The notes under the pieces are model-generated. The model did no database searches, was not told the DNA's origin, and saw only the letters and a list, made by a program, of their open reading frames with translations. The position numbers and the translations under genes are program-made. A stretch of 64,000 nucleotides of DNA from assembly GCF_001273755.1 (NCBI RefSeq), contig NZ_LGYA01000001.1:3179177-3243176 (forward strand), written 5' to 3'. This DNA comes from Peribacillus butanolivorans. GTDB lineage: Bacteria; Bacillota; Bacilli; Bacillales; DSM-1321. Shown here piece after piece: positions 1-8,989 of this stretch (position 1 is the first letter of the stretch; every line of letters starts with the position of its first letter).

Positions 1-34
1 CGTTCCGTTCGAATTTTTACAACCCCTCAAAAAA

Positions 35-74
35 ACTGTAGACAAACTCGATTTTCATCGAGTTTGTCTACAGT
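35..74 (-). terminator. Terminator of ypwA
   Basis: Two perfect 18-base arms (35-52 and 57-74) separated by 4 bases form a hairpin. On the minus strand it is followed by a run of T, as expected for an intrinsic terminator just after the ypwA stop codon. Confidence 0.85.
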
Positions 75-81
75 CTGAAAT

Positions 82-107
82 CTTGGCAGATTTGCCAAGG
101 TTTTTTT
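82..107 (+). terminator. Plus-strand terminator of a gene outside the window
   Basis: Seven-base arms CTTGGCA and TGCCAAG around GATT are followed by GTTTTTTT on the plus strand. The T run lies only on this side, so it most likely ends a plus-strand transcript entering from the left and converging on ypwA. Confidence 0.6.
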
Positions 108-118
108 ATTTGAAGATT

Positions 119-1633
119 TTATTTAATTTTATAAACTTCCTTATACTTACTTTCAAGATAATCTATTAAATACTGCACGTTTAAGCCTTCCCCTGTTGTT
201 TCTTTCAAAATCTCAAGCGGCTTTTTAGTTTTTCCGTATTGATGTATCTTTTCATTAAGCCATGATCTAATTGGAGCAATATCACCGGATGCCAACAAAT
301 CATCAAAGTCCGGCAAATCTTTAAGCATAGCCTGCTTGATTTGGGCCGCATACATATACCCTAATGCATAGGATGGGAAGTAACCAAAGCTGCCGTCTGA
401 CCAATGTACATCTTGTAGAACGCCCATGGCATCATCTTCAGGTACAATCCCTAAGTATTCCTTGTATTTTTTATTCCAAACCTCCGGTAAATCCTTCACT
501 TCAAGTTCTCCATTAAAAAGTGCTTTCTCCAGTTCATAACGAATCATAATATGTAAAGGATATGTCAGTTCATCAGCTTCAATACGGATGAAGGACGGTT
601 TTGATTCGTTAATGCCACGGTAAAAGTCATCAAGTTTCACATCAGCAAATTGATCTGGTGCATACTCTTTTAAAAGAGGGTATTTATTTTTCCAGAAACT
701 ATAGTTCCGTCCAATAAAATTTTCAAAAAACAATGATTGAGATTCGTGGATTCCCATTGACGTCCCATCATCTAGCAGTGTCCCCGTTAACTCTTCAGCG
801 ATATTCTGTTCATAAATAGCGTGTCCACATTCATGAATCGTACCAAAAATTGCACCCCTAAAATCATATTCATCATAGCGGGTCGTCACCCTTACATCAC
901 CTCTGTTGATTCCAGTCGCAAATGGGTGGACAGTTTCATCAAGCCTACCAGCCTTGAAATCGTATCCAAGCTGTTTTAAAACTCGAAGATTGAGTTGATG
1001 CTGTTGTTCTTTCGGGAATTCTTTATAAAGGAAAGCTGTTTCAGGTTGATGTTTACTCTCGGCTATTTGTTTTACAAGAGGAACTATACTTTCCCGCAGT
1101 TGATTAAATACCTTATCAAGAATGTCCACGGTCATACCTGGTTCATACATATCTAAAAGGGTATTATATTTCTGACCCTCATATCCCCAATATTCAACGA
1201 ATTTACGGGTATATGCGACAATCTGTTCCAGATAAGGTTGAAATATCGAAAAATCGGCCTTTTCTCTTGCCTCTTCCCATGCACTTTCAGACCGGGATTG
1301 TAAAATAACGAATTTTTTAAATTCGTCTGCTGGGATTTTCTTATTCCTTTCAAACTCTTTTTTACATTCTTGAACCATTTTATTCGTCGTTTCACTAAGA
1401 GAAGCTTCCTCTGTTGTAAGGTCGTCGATGAAGCATTCCATCTCTTTACTTGTAATCATATTGAAAACTTCAGAGGAAAGTACCCCAATAACTTCAGAAC
1501 GCTGCTCTACTCCCTTTTTTGGTGCACCTGTACGTAAATCCCAATTAATTAATGCGAGGGCTTCATTATAGGCTGAAATTTTCTTTACATATTCTTGAAA
1601 TTCTTTTTCTATCAGATTAATACCCTTTTTCAT
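119..1633 (-). CDS. ypwA: Carboxypeptidase Taq, M32 family (YpwA)
   Basis: This is a 504-residue cytosolic metallocarboxypeptidase that removes C-terminal residues from peptides. The zinc site HECGH is at about residues 267-271, inside a helix-rich protein without signal peptide, as is usual for M32 enzymes of about 500 residues. An in-frame ATG lies 18 bases further upstream, but the Shine-Dalgarno GGAAGGGG overlaps it and sits correctly for the ATG at 1633, so I chose that one. It is monocistronic, ended by the hairpin at 35-74. Physiological substrates are not evident from the sequence. Confidence 0.93.
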   Translation of the reverse strand: MKKGINLIEKEFQEYVKKISAYNEALALINWDLRTGAPKKGVEQRSEVIGVLSSEVFNMITSKEMECFIDDLTTEEASLSETTNKMVQECKKEFERNKKIPADEFKKFVILQSRSESAWEEAREKADFSIFQPYLEQIVAYTRKFVEYWGYEGQKYNTLLDMYEPGMTVDILDKVFNQLRESIVPLVKQIAESKHQPETAFLYKEFPKEQQHQLNLRVLKQLGYDFKAGRLDETVHPFATGINRGDVRVTTRYDEYDFRGAIFGTIHECGHAIYEQNIAEELTGTLLDDGTSMGIHESQSLFFENFIGRNYSFWKNKYPLLKEYAPDQFADVKLDDFYRGINESKPSFIRIEADELTYPLHIMIRYELEKALFNGELEVKDLPEVWNKKYKEYLGIVPEDDAMGVLQDVHWSDGSFGYFPSYALGYMYAAQIKQAMLKDLPDFDDLLASGDIAPIRSWLNEKIHQYGKTKKPLEILKETTGEGLNVQYLIDYLESKYKEVYKIK

Positions 1634-1715
1634 ATTCAATGCCCCTTCCATCTACACTTTACCATATTATACAAAAAGTTTTCATATCAGAACTACCAGC
1701 AGCTTAAAAATAAAA

Positions 1716-1752
1716 TAAGAGCCAAGGTCGGCTTTGCCCCTTGACTCTCAAA
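1716..1752 (-). terminator. Terminator of ypvA
   Basis: The arms AGAGCCAAGG and CCTTGACTCT form a hairpin with one G-U pair. A T-rich tract follows on the minus strand, just after the ypvA stop. Confidence 0.75.
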
Positions 1753-1761
1753 AAAGAATAA

Positions 1762-3675
1762 TTATAGCGTTACTGGAAGAACAGAAATAATTTTATCTTT
1801 CACCTGTTCCGAAAGATCCTTCTCAATCAAAATCTGTACGGACCCCGAGTCATTGCTGGTACGGATTAAACGTCCGATTCCCTGACGCAAGCGAAGAAGC
1901 ATATATGGAAGATCCACTTCTTCAAAAGCATTAGTAACTGAGTTGCGTTTGGCCTCGAATACAGGATCATGTGGCGGGAATGGAAGCGAGTGTATCACTA
2001 CATTTTGTAATGAAGCCCCCGGAACATCGAGTCCTTCCCATAAATGATAGGAGAACAGAACAGACTGCTCATCTTCTTGAAACTTTTTAACAAGATCGCT
2101 AATCTCCGCTTCACCTTCAAAATAAAAGGGATATGCTGTTTTCTGGCTGTTTTCCTTGAACCATAGCAATTCTTCTTTTGATTGGAATAATACTAGAGTT
2201 CTACCTTCATTTTCCTCAATCGTCTTCATTGTATAATTAAGTTTAGCCAATTTGTCTCCATTTTCAAAGACTGGCATATTCATTTTCATGACTTCATCAT
2301 AATCAAAAGGCGATTCAACAGAGAAGCTATCATACTTATCTATCCCTAAGCTATCTGCAATGTATTGGAACGATTTATTATCAGATAATGTTGCCGAAGA
2401 AAAAATGTAAGGGATTTTTTTAGAAAAAACTTGTTCAGACAAAATATCTTGTACAAGCCTTGGCATAATGACCAATGTTTTTGTCATTTCATTTTCTTCA
2501 AACCATGATACCGCCTGTTCATCCTTCACAAATAGAGAAAGTGAGTATCCTAGCTGTTCTAAGTATTCTTCTGTCACCTTTAAATCATAGTCATTAATCG
2601 TGTACATTTCCGCTTCAAAAACAAGGTTTTCTTCTAACTCTTCAACCTTTTTATGAAGCTTTTGTGCAAAGTTTGTAATTTCTTTGGACATCGGAATTTC
2701 ATACCGATTAGAACCACTAACATGAATGGCCTTTTCATCAAGCAAATCGAAAAACTCTTCATTAATGTCAATTAAGTCTTCAATGATGTAAAGCGTTTCT
2801 TCACGCACCTGGTTGGCTGTTAGCAATTCTAAAACCGAAGCAAGAGTTTGTTCACCAACTTTATACGTTAGTGCCTTTTGAGCAGAAAACTCCAATAAAT
2901 GGCCTTCATCAAAGACTACACAGCTATGTTCTGGCAATAACGGTAACTGTCCTTCACGCTTACGTTTTTCTTTTGTCCAAACATGCTCCATAAAGAAGTC
3001 ATGTGAACAAATGATCAAATCACTTGATTTTCGGTAGTGGTCTCGTGAAAGGGTTTGTCCACAACGATGGCGTTTATCACACGTAAAACAGTTTTGAAGC
3101 TGATCCCAGCCTACTTTTGACCAGTCTTCATCATTCAAATATGGATATTGTTTACGGTCCCCGTAAGCAGTATAAGCATTCATGGATGAATTATCATGGA
3201 CAAACTTGGGAAGTTCATCATAGAGCTGATCTATTCCCTCTGAATCTTCATGATTCACTGCATACTCCAATTTCTTAAGGCATACATATTGATCATGATA
3301 TTTGGCAAGACGAACATCCACTTCAATACCTAATGCGTTCTTAATTTTTTGAATGTCGCCTTCTTCTTTGACAAGCTGTTCAATCAATGTTTCGTCTGCA
3401 CAAGAAATAATTGCCGGTTTATTAGTATATCGGGCATAACAAATGGCATATAGTAAATAGACCAATGTCTTACCAGTCCCTACACCAGCTTCCGCAAAAC
3501 TTACATTCTTTTCTTTAAAGGCTTTTTCTAATTGAAAAGCCATGAAGATTTGTTCGTCACGCAGCTCAAATCCTTTTTCGGGAAGAATATCGTAAAAAAC
3601 ATCACCGATCCATTCTGAAAGCTTATCGTAAAAAGAATCTTCCTTTGTAACCGAAAAAGGCAGTGTTTTAAGCAT
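1762..3675 (-). CDS. ypvA: DinG/XPD-like ATP-dependent helicase YpvA
   Basis: A superfamily 2 DNA helicase of 637 residues. Visible motifs are Walker A AGVGTGKT at about residue 63-70, the DEGH box, the FSSATLS motif III region and the C-terminal QGIGRLIR motif VI. Between Walker A and the DEGH box lie spaced cysteines (CLKK, CFTCDK, RC), the expected place of the 4Fe-4S cluster in XPD/DinG helicases. It lacks the exonuclease domain of the DinG encoded at 26776-29556, so the two are separate subfamilies. The SD GGGGAG favours the second of two adjacent ATG codons. A role in repair or replication-fork processing is inferred from the family. Confidence 0.88.
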   Translation of the reverse strand: MLKTLPFSVTKEDSFYDKLSEWIGDVFYDILPEKGFELRDEQIFMAFQLEKAFKEKNVSFAEAGVGTGKTLVYLLYAICYARYTNKPAIISCADETLIEQLVKEEGDIQKIKNALGIEVDVRLAKYHDQYVCLKKLEYAVNHEDSEGIDQLYDELPKFVHDNSSMNAYTAYGDRKQYPYLNDEDWSKVGWDQLQNCFTCDKRHRCGQTLSRDHYRKSSDLIICSHDFFMEHVWTKEKRKREGQLPLLPEHSCVVFDEGHLLEFSAQKALTYKVGEQTLASVLELLTANQVREETLYIIEDLIDINEEFFDLLDEKAIHVSGSNRYEIPMSKEITNFAQKLHKKVEELEENLVFEAEMYTINDYDLKVTEEYLEQLGYSLSLFVKDEQAVSWFEENEMTKTLVIMPRLVQDILSEQVFSKKIPYIFSSATLSDNKSFQYIADSLGIDKYDSFSVESPFDYDEVMKMNMPVFENGDKLAKLNYTMKTIEENEGRTLVLFQSKEELLWFKENSQKTAYPFYFEGEAEISDLVKKFQEDEQSVLFSYHLWEGLDVPGASLQNVVIHSLPFPPHDPVFEAKRNSVTNAFEEVDLPYMLLRLRQGIGRLIRTSNDSGSVQILIEKDLSEQVKDKIISVLPVTL

Positions 3676-3744
3676 CATGGTCTCCCCTTTTATCTATCAT
3701 CAGTATATAAAATTTCGTATAATAACTTATCTAGGCAAAAGTAT

Positions 3745-3773
3745 ATTATCCTTTATTCTACATTGATAGTCAA
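3745..3773 (-). promoter_or_regulatory. Sigma-A promoter of ypvA
   Basis: On the minus strand TTGACT is followed after exactly 17 bases by GATAAT, five of six matches to each consensus box. It lies about 70 bases upstream of the ypvA start. Confidence 0.65.
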
Positions 3774-3862
3774 GTTATTTACCTTTCTACAAGAAATGAA
3801 TTTTCCCGTATATACTGCATCTTCTATGTATGTAAGCAAGCGCTCCCAACTCGTAAAATAAA

Positions 3863-3889
3863 AGACAGGCTCTTCATGAGAGCCTGTCT
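3863..3889 (-). terminator. Terminator of the cold-shock gene
   Basis: Perfect inverted repeat AGACAGGCTCT...AGAGCCTGTCT, with TTTTATTTTA following on the minus strand, 20 bases after the csp stop. Confidence 0.85.
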
Positions 3890-3909
3890 GTAAGTACTAT
3901 TTAGTTGAA

Positions 3910-4110
3910 TTAAGCTTTGTTTACGTTTGATGCTTGTGGTCCACGTTGACCTTGTTCTACATCAAATGTAACATCTTGGCCTTCTTCAAGTGTTTTGAAA
4001 CCTTCGCCTTGGATAGCTGAGAAATGTACGAATACATCGTCTCCACCTTCACGTTCGATGAATCCAAAACCTTTTTCTGCGTTAAACCATTTTACTTTAC
4101 CTTGTTCCAT
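3910..4110 (-). CDS. cspD: Cold-shock protein, CspD-like
   Basis: A 66-residue single-domain cold-shock protein, the usual length. RNP1 (KGFGFIE) and RNP2 (VFVHF) are both present, giving the aromatic RNA/ssDNA-binding face. Such proteins keep mRNA single-stranded at low temperature and in stationary phase. The SD GGAGG is 8 bases before the ATG. A small hairpin GTGTG-GCGAA-CACAC lies directly upstream of the SD in the leader and could influence translation. The sequence resembles B. subtilis CspD most, but paralogues are hard to separate, so the symbol is provisional. Confidence 0.93.
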   Translation of the reverse strand: MEQGKVKWFNAEKGFGFIEREGGDDVFVHFSAIQGEGFKTLEEGQDVTFDVEQGQRGPQASNVNKA

Positions 4111-4166
4111 TTTTGTTGCCTCCTAGTGTGTTCGCCACACATTATATTACTATCCTTGCTCATTGA

Positions 4167-4195
4167 ATATTAAGGTATTCCTTAAATCTGAACAA
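4167..4195 (-). promoter_or_regulatory. Sigma-A-like promoter of csp with internal palindrome
   Basis: TTGTTC, a 17-base spacer and TAATAT on the minus strand predict a leader of about 50 bases. The spacer contains the perfect palindrome TTAAGG-TATT-CCTTAA (4170-4185), a possible operator. A second candidate, TTGCTT-N17-TATTCT, lies further upstream. Confidence 0.45.
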
Positions 4196-4303
4196 AAATA
4201 ATTCATTATTAGAATAACAGAAAAGGAAATGATAAGCAAGACTGGAACCTATTATGAATAAAACGTCCTGACTATTCTAAATTTTCCATTATATTATACC
4301 TAT

Positions 4304-5452
4304 TTAATCATTTCTCGGTTGTTTTGGCGGCCGTTTTCCCCAATACTGATAAAGGTCCGCTCGGATGAATCCATTGAACAACTTCCTTTTTTTAGTTGCA
4401 GGCTTACCATAAAACTGTTCAAAGTCAGGGTTCGAGGTAATCATGTACACTGACCAAGTATCAAGCTTCTTGAAGGCCTGCCCCATTTCTTTATACATCT
4501 GTTCAACAGCTTTTTTCTCCCCTAGACGTTCACCATAGGGTGGGTTCCCCACAATAACACCATATTCTTTCCTGGTCGAGATATCTCTCACTTGCATTTG
4601 TTTGAACTCAACAAGATCTCCAAGTCCTGCTTCAAAACTATTGGCTTTTGAAATTTCAACCATGCGATGATCAATATCACAACCTGTTATGTCTAAATAC
4701 TGATCATAATTCGCTAAATCTTCAGCTTCAATTCTCGCTTCATCCCAAACCTTACTGTCCATCCAAGCCCAGCTTTCAGAAACAAATTCCCGGTTAAAAC
4801 CAGGAGCGATGTTCTGCCCAATCAATGCAGCTTCAATAGGAATAGTTCCAGATCCACAAAATGGGTCAATGAAAGGTTTATCCGGTTTCCAATTAGTCAG
4901 CATGATCAATGCAGCCGCCAAAGTTTCTTTAAGGGGCGCTTCCCCCTGCCCTGTGCGATATCCGCGCTTATGAAGTCCTGCACCTGATGTGTCCATGGTA
5001 AGTGTCACTACATCTTTTAAGATAGAAACTTCAATTTTAAACAAAGGACCTGTTTCTTCAAACCAAGATACTTGTTTATATTTACTTTTCAATCTATCAA
5101 CAATCGCCTTTTTAACGATAGCCTGACAATCAGGGACACTGTAAAGCTGCGATTTAACTGATTTACCACTTACAGGGAACTCAACGTCTGCAGATAAGTA
5201 ATCTTCCCAGTTCAAGGCTTTTGTTTTTTCAAACAGCTCATCAAAAGAATAAGCTTTAAATTCAGCGACTTTAATTTTCACACGGTCTGCACTGCGCAGC
5301 CACAAATTAGAGCGAGCAATGGCTGATTGGTCCCCTTTGTACATAATTTTCCCGTTTTCCACTTGACAATCGTAGCCAAGATCCCGAACTTCCTTGGCAA
5401 CAATTGATTCCAATCCCATTGCTGATGTTGCAATAATATCGAATTGTTTCAT
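4304..5452 (-). CDS. ypsC: THUMP-domain RNA N2-guanine methyltransferase YpsC
   Basis: A class I SAM-dependent methyltransferase of 382 residues. The N-terminal part (about residues 1-165) is a THUMP RNA-binding domain. The C-terminal Rossmann domain has the DPFCGSGT SAM loop and the NPPYGERL catalytic motif typical of base N-methylation. It corresponds to the N-terminal half of E. coli RlmL, which modifies G2445 of 23S rRNA, so this target is likely but inferred. A GTG 12 bases further upstream is possible; AGGTG placed 9 bases before the ATG at 5452 favours the shorter form. It lies upstream of csp, in the usual ypsC-rnpB-gpsB neighbourhood. Confidence 0.87.
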   Translation of the reverse strand: MKQFDIIATSAMGLESIVAKEVRDLGYDCQVENGKIMYKGDQSAIARSNLWLRSADRVKIKVAEFKAYSFDELFEKTKALNWEDYLSADVEFPVSGKSVKSQLYSVPDCQAIVKKAIVDRLKSKYKQVSWFEETGPLFKIEVSILKDVVTLTMDTSGAGLHKRGYRTGQGEAPLKETLAAALIMLTNWKPDKPFIDPFCGSGTIPIEAALIGQNIAPGFNREFVSESWAWMDSKVWDEARIEAEDLANYDQYLDITGCDIDHRMVEISKANSFEAGLGDLVEFKQMQVRDISTRKEYGVIVGNPPYGERLGEKKAVEQMYKEMGQAFKKLDTWSVYMITSNPDFEQFYGKPATKKRKLFNGFIRADLYQYWGKRPPKQPRND

Positions 5453-5474
5453 TTCTTCATGCACCTACTTTCCA

Positions 5475-6590
5475 TTAATCAAAATCGGTTCCCGCATTTC
5501 CAAATTTTTTTAATTCAGTAACAGGTAGCGGTTTTGACAAGTAAAACTCTTGAATGATATCACACTTTTGCTTTTTCAAAAAGTCTACATGCTTTTTATG
5601 TTCAACGACTTCAGCAATGATTTCCAGATTAAGTGTCTTCGACATCGTGATGGTATCTTTTACAATGAGCAAGTCACCTTTATAATTGATCAACTTTTCA
5701 GTAAAACTTTGATAAATTTTCATTGTATCAATCGGAAACCATTTAATATAACTTAAGGAAGAATAACCAGTACCAAGATCATTGATAGACAAAGTGATCC
5801 CCTGTTTTTTAAGAATAACCAATTATTCAACAGAACCCTTTTGCATTTGCCATAATTCTGCTCTCCATCAGTTTCAATCCTTGCGCAATTGGGAAATGTT
5901 CTTATTTTCAATAAGGACAATACCTTTTTCTAACATTATTCCTGTTAAAATACAAACTAGAAATGTTGATGCAAACCTTGTAATTAGGATACCCAGAAAT
6001 ATGGAATTACTTAACATACTCACAAGTTCATTTTATAACCAACTGGCTGATTTAGGTTAACAAGGCCTGTCTCTTTTGGAAAAGAAATGAACTCTCCAAG
6101 CTGATATGTATTCCAACCCAATTACATCTCCTGTTTCCAAGTGAACTTGCGGAAGATAATGTACCTGCAACTCATTTCTTTCAATTGCAGTCAAGATCCA
6201 AGTTTAACACAGAACGGTATTGATTATACCTTTTGAAAGTTATTATTATTATACTCATGATTTAGAGTTAACATTGCCGTACCCATCAATATGTCTTACT
6301 GACCACTTTTGAAACTGATCTTTTTTTCGATCGGTAATGTCCAAAAATAGAGCAACGTCATACACATCCCGATTCGACTCTTCGGAAATGTGGGAACCTT
6401 AACCATAAGGTAAAGAACTCTCCCTTTATGGAAAATCACTGGTGAATCACTATACATATCATATTGCTGTATAAAAGTATTAGTAAATTAAAAAAACTCT
6501 AGAGTACTGACCTGTTCATTTATGTCACTCACATAATCTTCGAATACCTTCACAAAGTCAATTTAACTTCTATGATAAGGTATTTTGCAC
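5475..6590 (-). pseudogene. Decayed PAS/EAL cyclic-di-GMP signalling gene
   Basis: Translated fragments on the minus strand recall one multidomain protein in order. Near 6500-6300 are PAS-like pieces (SDSPVIFHKGRVLYL, then VALFLDITDRKK after a one-base frame change). Near 6200-6060 is an EAL start (AIERNELQVHYLPQ, then LETGDVIGLE) followed by EFISFPKETGLV. At 5822-5475 an EAL C-terminus has NDLGTGYSSLSYIKWFPID and LSKPLP. Stop codons and frame changes separate the pieces. The roughly 160-residue GGDEF domain normally found between PAS and EAL is missing. The EAL motif itself has become EYI and the metal-binding DDFGTGYS has become NDLGTGYS, so the product would be inactive. Confidence 0.75.
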
Positions 6591-6647
6591 CTCTAGTGTT
6601 AAGATATTGAGGGAAATTTTAAAATGGACAATTTTTCCACAAACAAA

Positions 6648-6672
6648 AACTCTCCTTTTAAAAAGGAGAGTT
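6648..6672 (-). terminator. Terminator of rnpB
   Basis: AACTCTCCTTTT and AAAAGGAGAGTT pair, and TTTTTGTTTG follows on the minus strand, directly after the 3' end of the RNase P RNA. Confidence 0.85.
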
Positions 6673-6683
6673 GTGCTTTAAGT

Positions 6684-7096
6684 GTTATATGGTAACGTTC
6701 TGTAAGCCATGTTTTGTTCCTCAGTACTGCAAGCGACTCACGTCTCGTACTTCGGCGGTAATCATCTATCTACAGAAGCATAGCTTCTGTCCTTCTCCTC
6801 GTTCAATTCCAAGGAAGAAAGCGCCCCTACCATTAATTTGGGTTTCTCGCTCGTGGGGTTTACCTCGTTCCACCCTTTACATTTCTGTAAAGGCTCCGTC
6901 ACTGTGGCACTTTTATAGGTATTCATGCCATATCCAAAAGGACTTAGGCATTTTCCCAGCCGTCAGCAATCCAAGACTGCTGCCCAAGCTTATTTTTTCG
7001 CCAGGCACGAACACTACGGACATCTCAGTCCGTGCGAGCATGGACTTTCCTCTACTGCAAAAAAATGCAGCAGCAATTACCCAAACGTTAACATAA
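6684..7096 (-). ncRNA. rnpB: RNase P RNA, bacterial class B
   Basis: The catalytic RNA of RNase P, which matures the 5' ends of tRNAs. The minus strand shows the conserved core blocks GAGGAAAGTCCATGCTCGCA near the 5' end, GTGCCACAGTGACG, GGTAAACCCC, CGAGCGAGAAACCCAAA and AACAAAACATGGCTTACAGA at the 3' end, in the order of B. subtilis RNase P RNA. The length of about 410 nt fits class B. The 5' block and the AACGTT near the 3' end pair to close the molecule. Ends are estimated to within about 10 bases. Open reading frames across this region are not genes. Location next to gpsB is the same as in B. subtilis. Confidence 0.95.
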
Positions 7097-7160
7097 CATT
7101 ATTGATTATAATACATTATTCAAGAAAACACAATACAAATTATTCTACCTTTTAAAAACA

Positions 7161-7472
7161 TTAATCAAAAAGCTTGTTTCCAAATACGTGCTTTTCCAAG
7201 TTGGATAACCGTTTAAGGATATCAAAGTTAGTGGTACCCGGAGTGGCACCAGGTGCAGGTTGGCTCGGACGTTTTGTACTCTCTTCGGCCTGTTTTTTTA
7301 ATTTAAGATTTTCTTGTTTAAGATCATCAATTTCCTGATGAAACACTTCATAATCTTTAATGATTAGATCCAGAAATTGATCCACATCCTCAGGTTTATA
7401 ACCCTTTATGGCTGTTTTAAAATCTTTTTCAAGAATATCTTTAGCCGTTAATTTTATCTTATCGGATAGCAT
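7161..7472 (-). CDS. gpsB: Cell-cycle adaptor protein GpsB
   Basis: A 103-residue DivIVA-like adaptor that shuttles between division septum and side wall and guides penicillin-binding proteins. The N-terminal membrane-binding domain (about residues 1-65) has the family core [15 protein letters not shown] and DVDQFLD with a following coiled coil. A proline-rich linker leads to the C-terminal trimerising helix [17 protein letters not shown]. The PBP1 partner, PonA, is encoded in this window and carries an N-terminal TREERRK, resembling the arginine motif that GpsB binds. The linker is slightly longer than in B. subtilis (98 residues). Confidence 0.95.
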   Translation of the reverse strand: MLSDKIKLTAKDILEKDFKTAIKGYKPEDVDQFLDLIIKDYEVFHQEIDDLKQENLKLKKQAEESTKRPSQPAPGATPGTTNFDILKRLSNLEKHVFGNKLFD

Positions 7473-7677
7473 AAGACTTCACCTCAATACTTTCGCCAAT
7501 ACAATCGACTTTTTATTATTTTTTCAAATCTACTTGGGTTTGTCAACGAAACACTTTTTTTATACGTCATACTTTTTTTAGTGCCCGATATGTACTCCCA
7601 TAAATCTGTATCTAATTTTCATCATAATATGAATATGCTTTTGAAACAACTTTTAGTCCATAATTATTTTTACTGTG

Positions 7678-8229
7678 CTAATCTTCGGACCAACTGTCTT
7701 CTTCTGCAGCCAGTTGCAGATCATCAAAGCTTATCTGTAAAATAGGGTATAGTTGAGTTTCCGCTTTTTTCATTGCTTCGTAATAAGGATATTGGGCGGA
7801 TCCTTCTTTTTCGGGATCAAAAATGATTAGCATGGCATCACTTTTATGGACCATATAACGATTTTTAGTTTTCAGCTGTTGTGGTCCTTCATACGGTTTT
7901 TTGAAGATGGATTCTATAAAATCAGCGCGTGCTAAAATGGAACGGTAATAGTCTTGATTCGTCTCGTTCCATGACTCTTCCTGTTTCAGGAAGGGAGTAA
8001 GTACCCCTAATTTAAGCTGGGTATATTCTTCCTGTATCTCGAATACTACTTCTGCACTCCATAGTTCCGTTCCTAACTGGCCTGAAATAATTACCCATTC
8101 TAACCCCTCTTCCACCAATGGTAAAAGACGTTGCTTAATTGCTTTTTTTATATATTTTACTGCTTCATGATCATTTTTAAATATTCCCAATTCAAAAGCT
8201 TTGTAGCCAGTTATATACAAAACCTTCAT
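7678..8229 (-). CDS. ypsA: SLOG-domain protein YpsA (DUF1273)
   Basis: A 183-residue cytosolic protein of the YpsA family, with a Rossmann-like SLOG fold thought to bind nucleotide or ADP-ribose-like ligands. The N-terminus VLYITGYKAFELGIF and the glycine-rich ISGQLGTELW are the ligand-site segments. YpsA has been linked to cell division and oxidative stress in Firmicutes; the biochemical activity is unknown. A GTG 24 bases upstream is in frame, but homologues begin at the MKVL here, and AAGGGAG lies about 12 bases before it, a rather long spacing. It sits upstream of gpsB, as in B. subtilis. Confidence 0.88.
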   Translation of the reverse strand: MKVLYITGYKAFELGIFKNDHEAVKYIKKAIKQRLLPLVEEGLEWVIISGQLGTELWSAEVVFEIQEEYTQLKLGVLTPFLKQEESWNETNQDYYRSILARADFIESIFKKPYEGPQQLKTKNRYMVHKSDAMLIIFDPEKEGSAQYPYYEAMKKAETQLYPILQISFDDLQLAAEEDSWSED

Positions 8230-8270
8230 TACTTGGCTAATCTCCCTTTTCACATGATTATGTAAGAAGA

Positions 8271-8293
8271 TAAGGGCTTAAAATAAGCCCTTA
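8271..8293. terminator. Hairpin after the cotD-like gene
   Basis: TAAGGGCTTA-AAA-TAAGCCCTTA is a perfect hairpin right after the coat-gene stop. No long T run follows on the minus strand, so termination would be weak. Confidence 0.5.
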
Positions 8294-8297
8294 AATT

Positions 8298-8804
8298 TCA
8301 ATATCCGAAATGCCCAGGTGGGCAGCAATGATGGTGATGGTGTTGCGGCCTTCCACAAATAAAGTTTTGAGTGTAACACTCATTCACTACAGATTGAGTA
8401 TGTGGAAAGTAATGTTTATACGTGTTTACATGTTTATTAACGGTTGTAGTATGTGATGGGTGAACGACAGGTATCACTGTGTTCGAAACGTTTGTATTAA
8501 CATATTGCTGCGTTGGAGATACCTGTGCTGGGGCTACTTGAGATGGAAGTGCTTGTGTTGGACCATATTGCGCTGGAGATACCGCAGTCGGATAACCGCC
8601 AGCCATCGGACCATATTGCGCTGGAGATACCGCAGTCGGATAACCGCCAGCCATCGGACTAGTATAAGCTCCCATTACATGGGAAGGTTTTTTTCCAGTT
8701 GAAGCACCCATTACATTTGATGCTCCCATAACATTCGATGCACCCATTACATTGGATGTTCCCATAACATTGGATTTGTGTCCTCCACAATTACGAAAAT
8801 TCAT
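8298..8804 (-). CDS. Spore coat protein, CotD-like, with N-terminal repeats
   Basis: A 168-residue inner spore coat protein candidate. The C-terminal 60 residues match the CotD pattern: VIPVVHPSHTTTVNKH, HYFPHTQSVVN, then a histidine run and a CCPPG end. The N-terminal part is unlike B. subtilis CotD. It has four SNVMG(A/T) repeats (about residues 11-34) and two 16-residue copies of GPMAGGYPTAVSPAQY, the latter encoded by an exact 48-base tandem duplication. Expression in the mother cell is expected from the family, but I did not identify a sigma-K promoter. The repeats may mediate self-assembly. Confidence 0.82.
   Translation of the reverse strand: MNFRNCGGHKSNVMGTSNVMGASNVMGASNVMGASTGKKPSHVMGAYTSPMAGGYPTAVSPAQYGPMAGGYPTAVSPAQYGPTQALPSQVAPAQVSPTQQYVNTNVSNTVIPVVHPSHTTTVNKHVNTYKHYFPHTQSVVNECYTQNFICGRPQHHHHHCCPPGHFGY
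8560..8655. repeat. 48-base exact tandem duplication in the coat gene
   Basis: Copies at 8560-8607 and 8608-8655 are identical base for base. Each encodes 16 residues, so copy-number change would preserve the frame. Confidence 0.95.
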
Positions 8805-8989
8805 TTATATTACGTCCCCTTTCGTCATGATAATTTTGGTCTTACCATTATAGACTATGAAAAAAAGGGGCTACGTGTACTGATGAAAAGACCTATTTAT
8901 ACGTAATAAGTATAAAACTCTATGCGACAACCTAAAGTACACATCGTTATATATGATAGCCCTACAAAAGTGCTTGCAGAGTGAATTTC

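Noticed and set aside
6671-7155. Plus-strand reading frames of 76-141 codons
   Set aside because: They lie across the RNase P RNA gene, whose conserved core blocks fully explain the sequence on the other strand.
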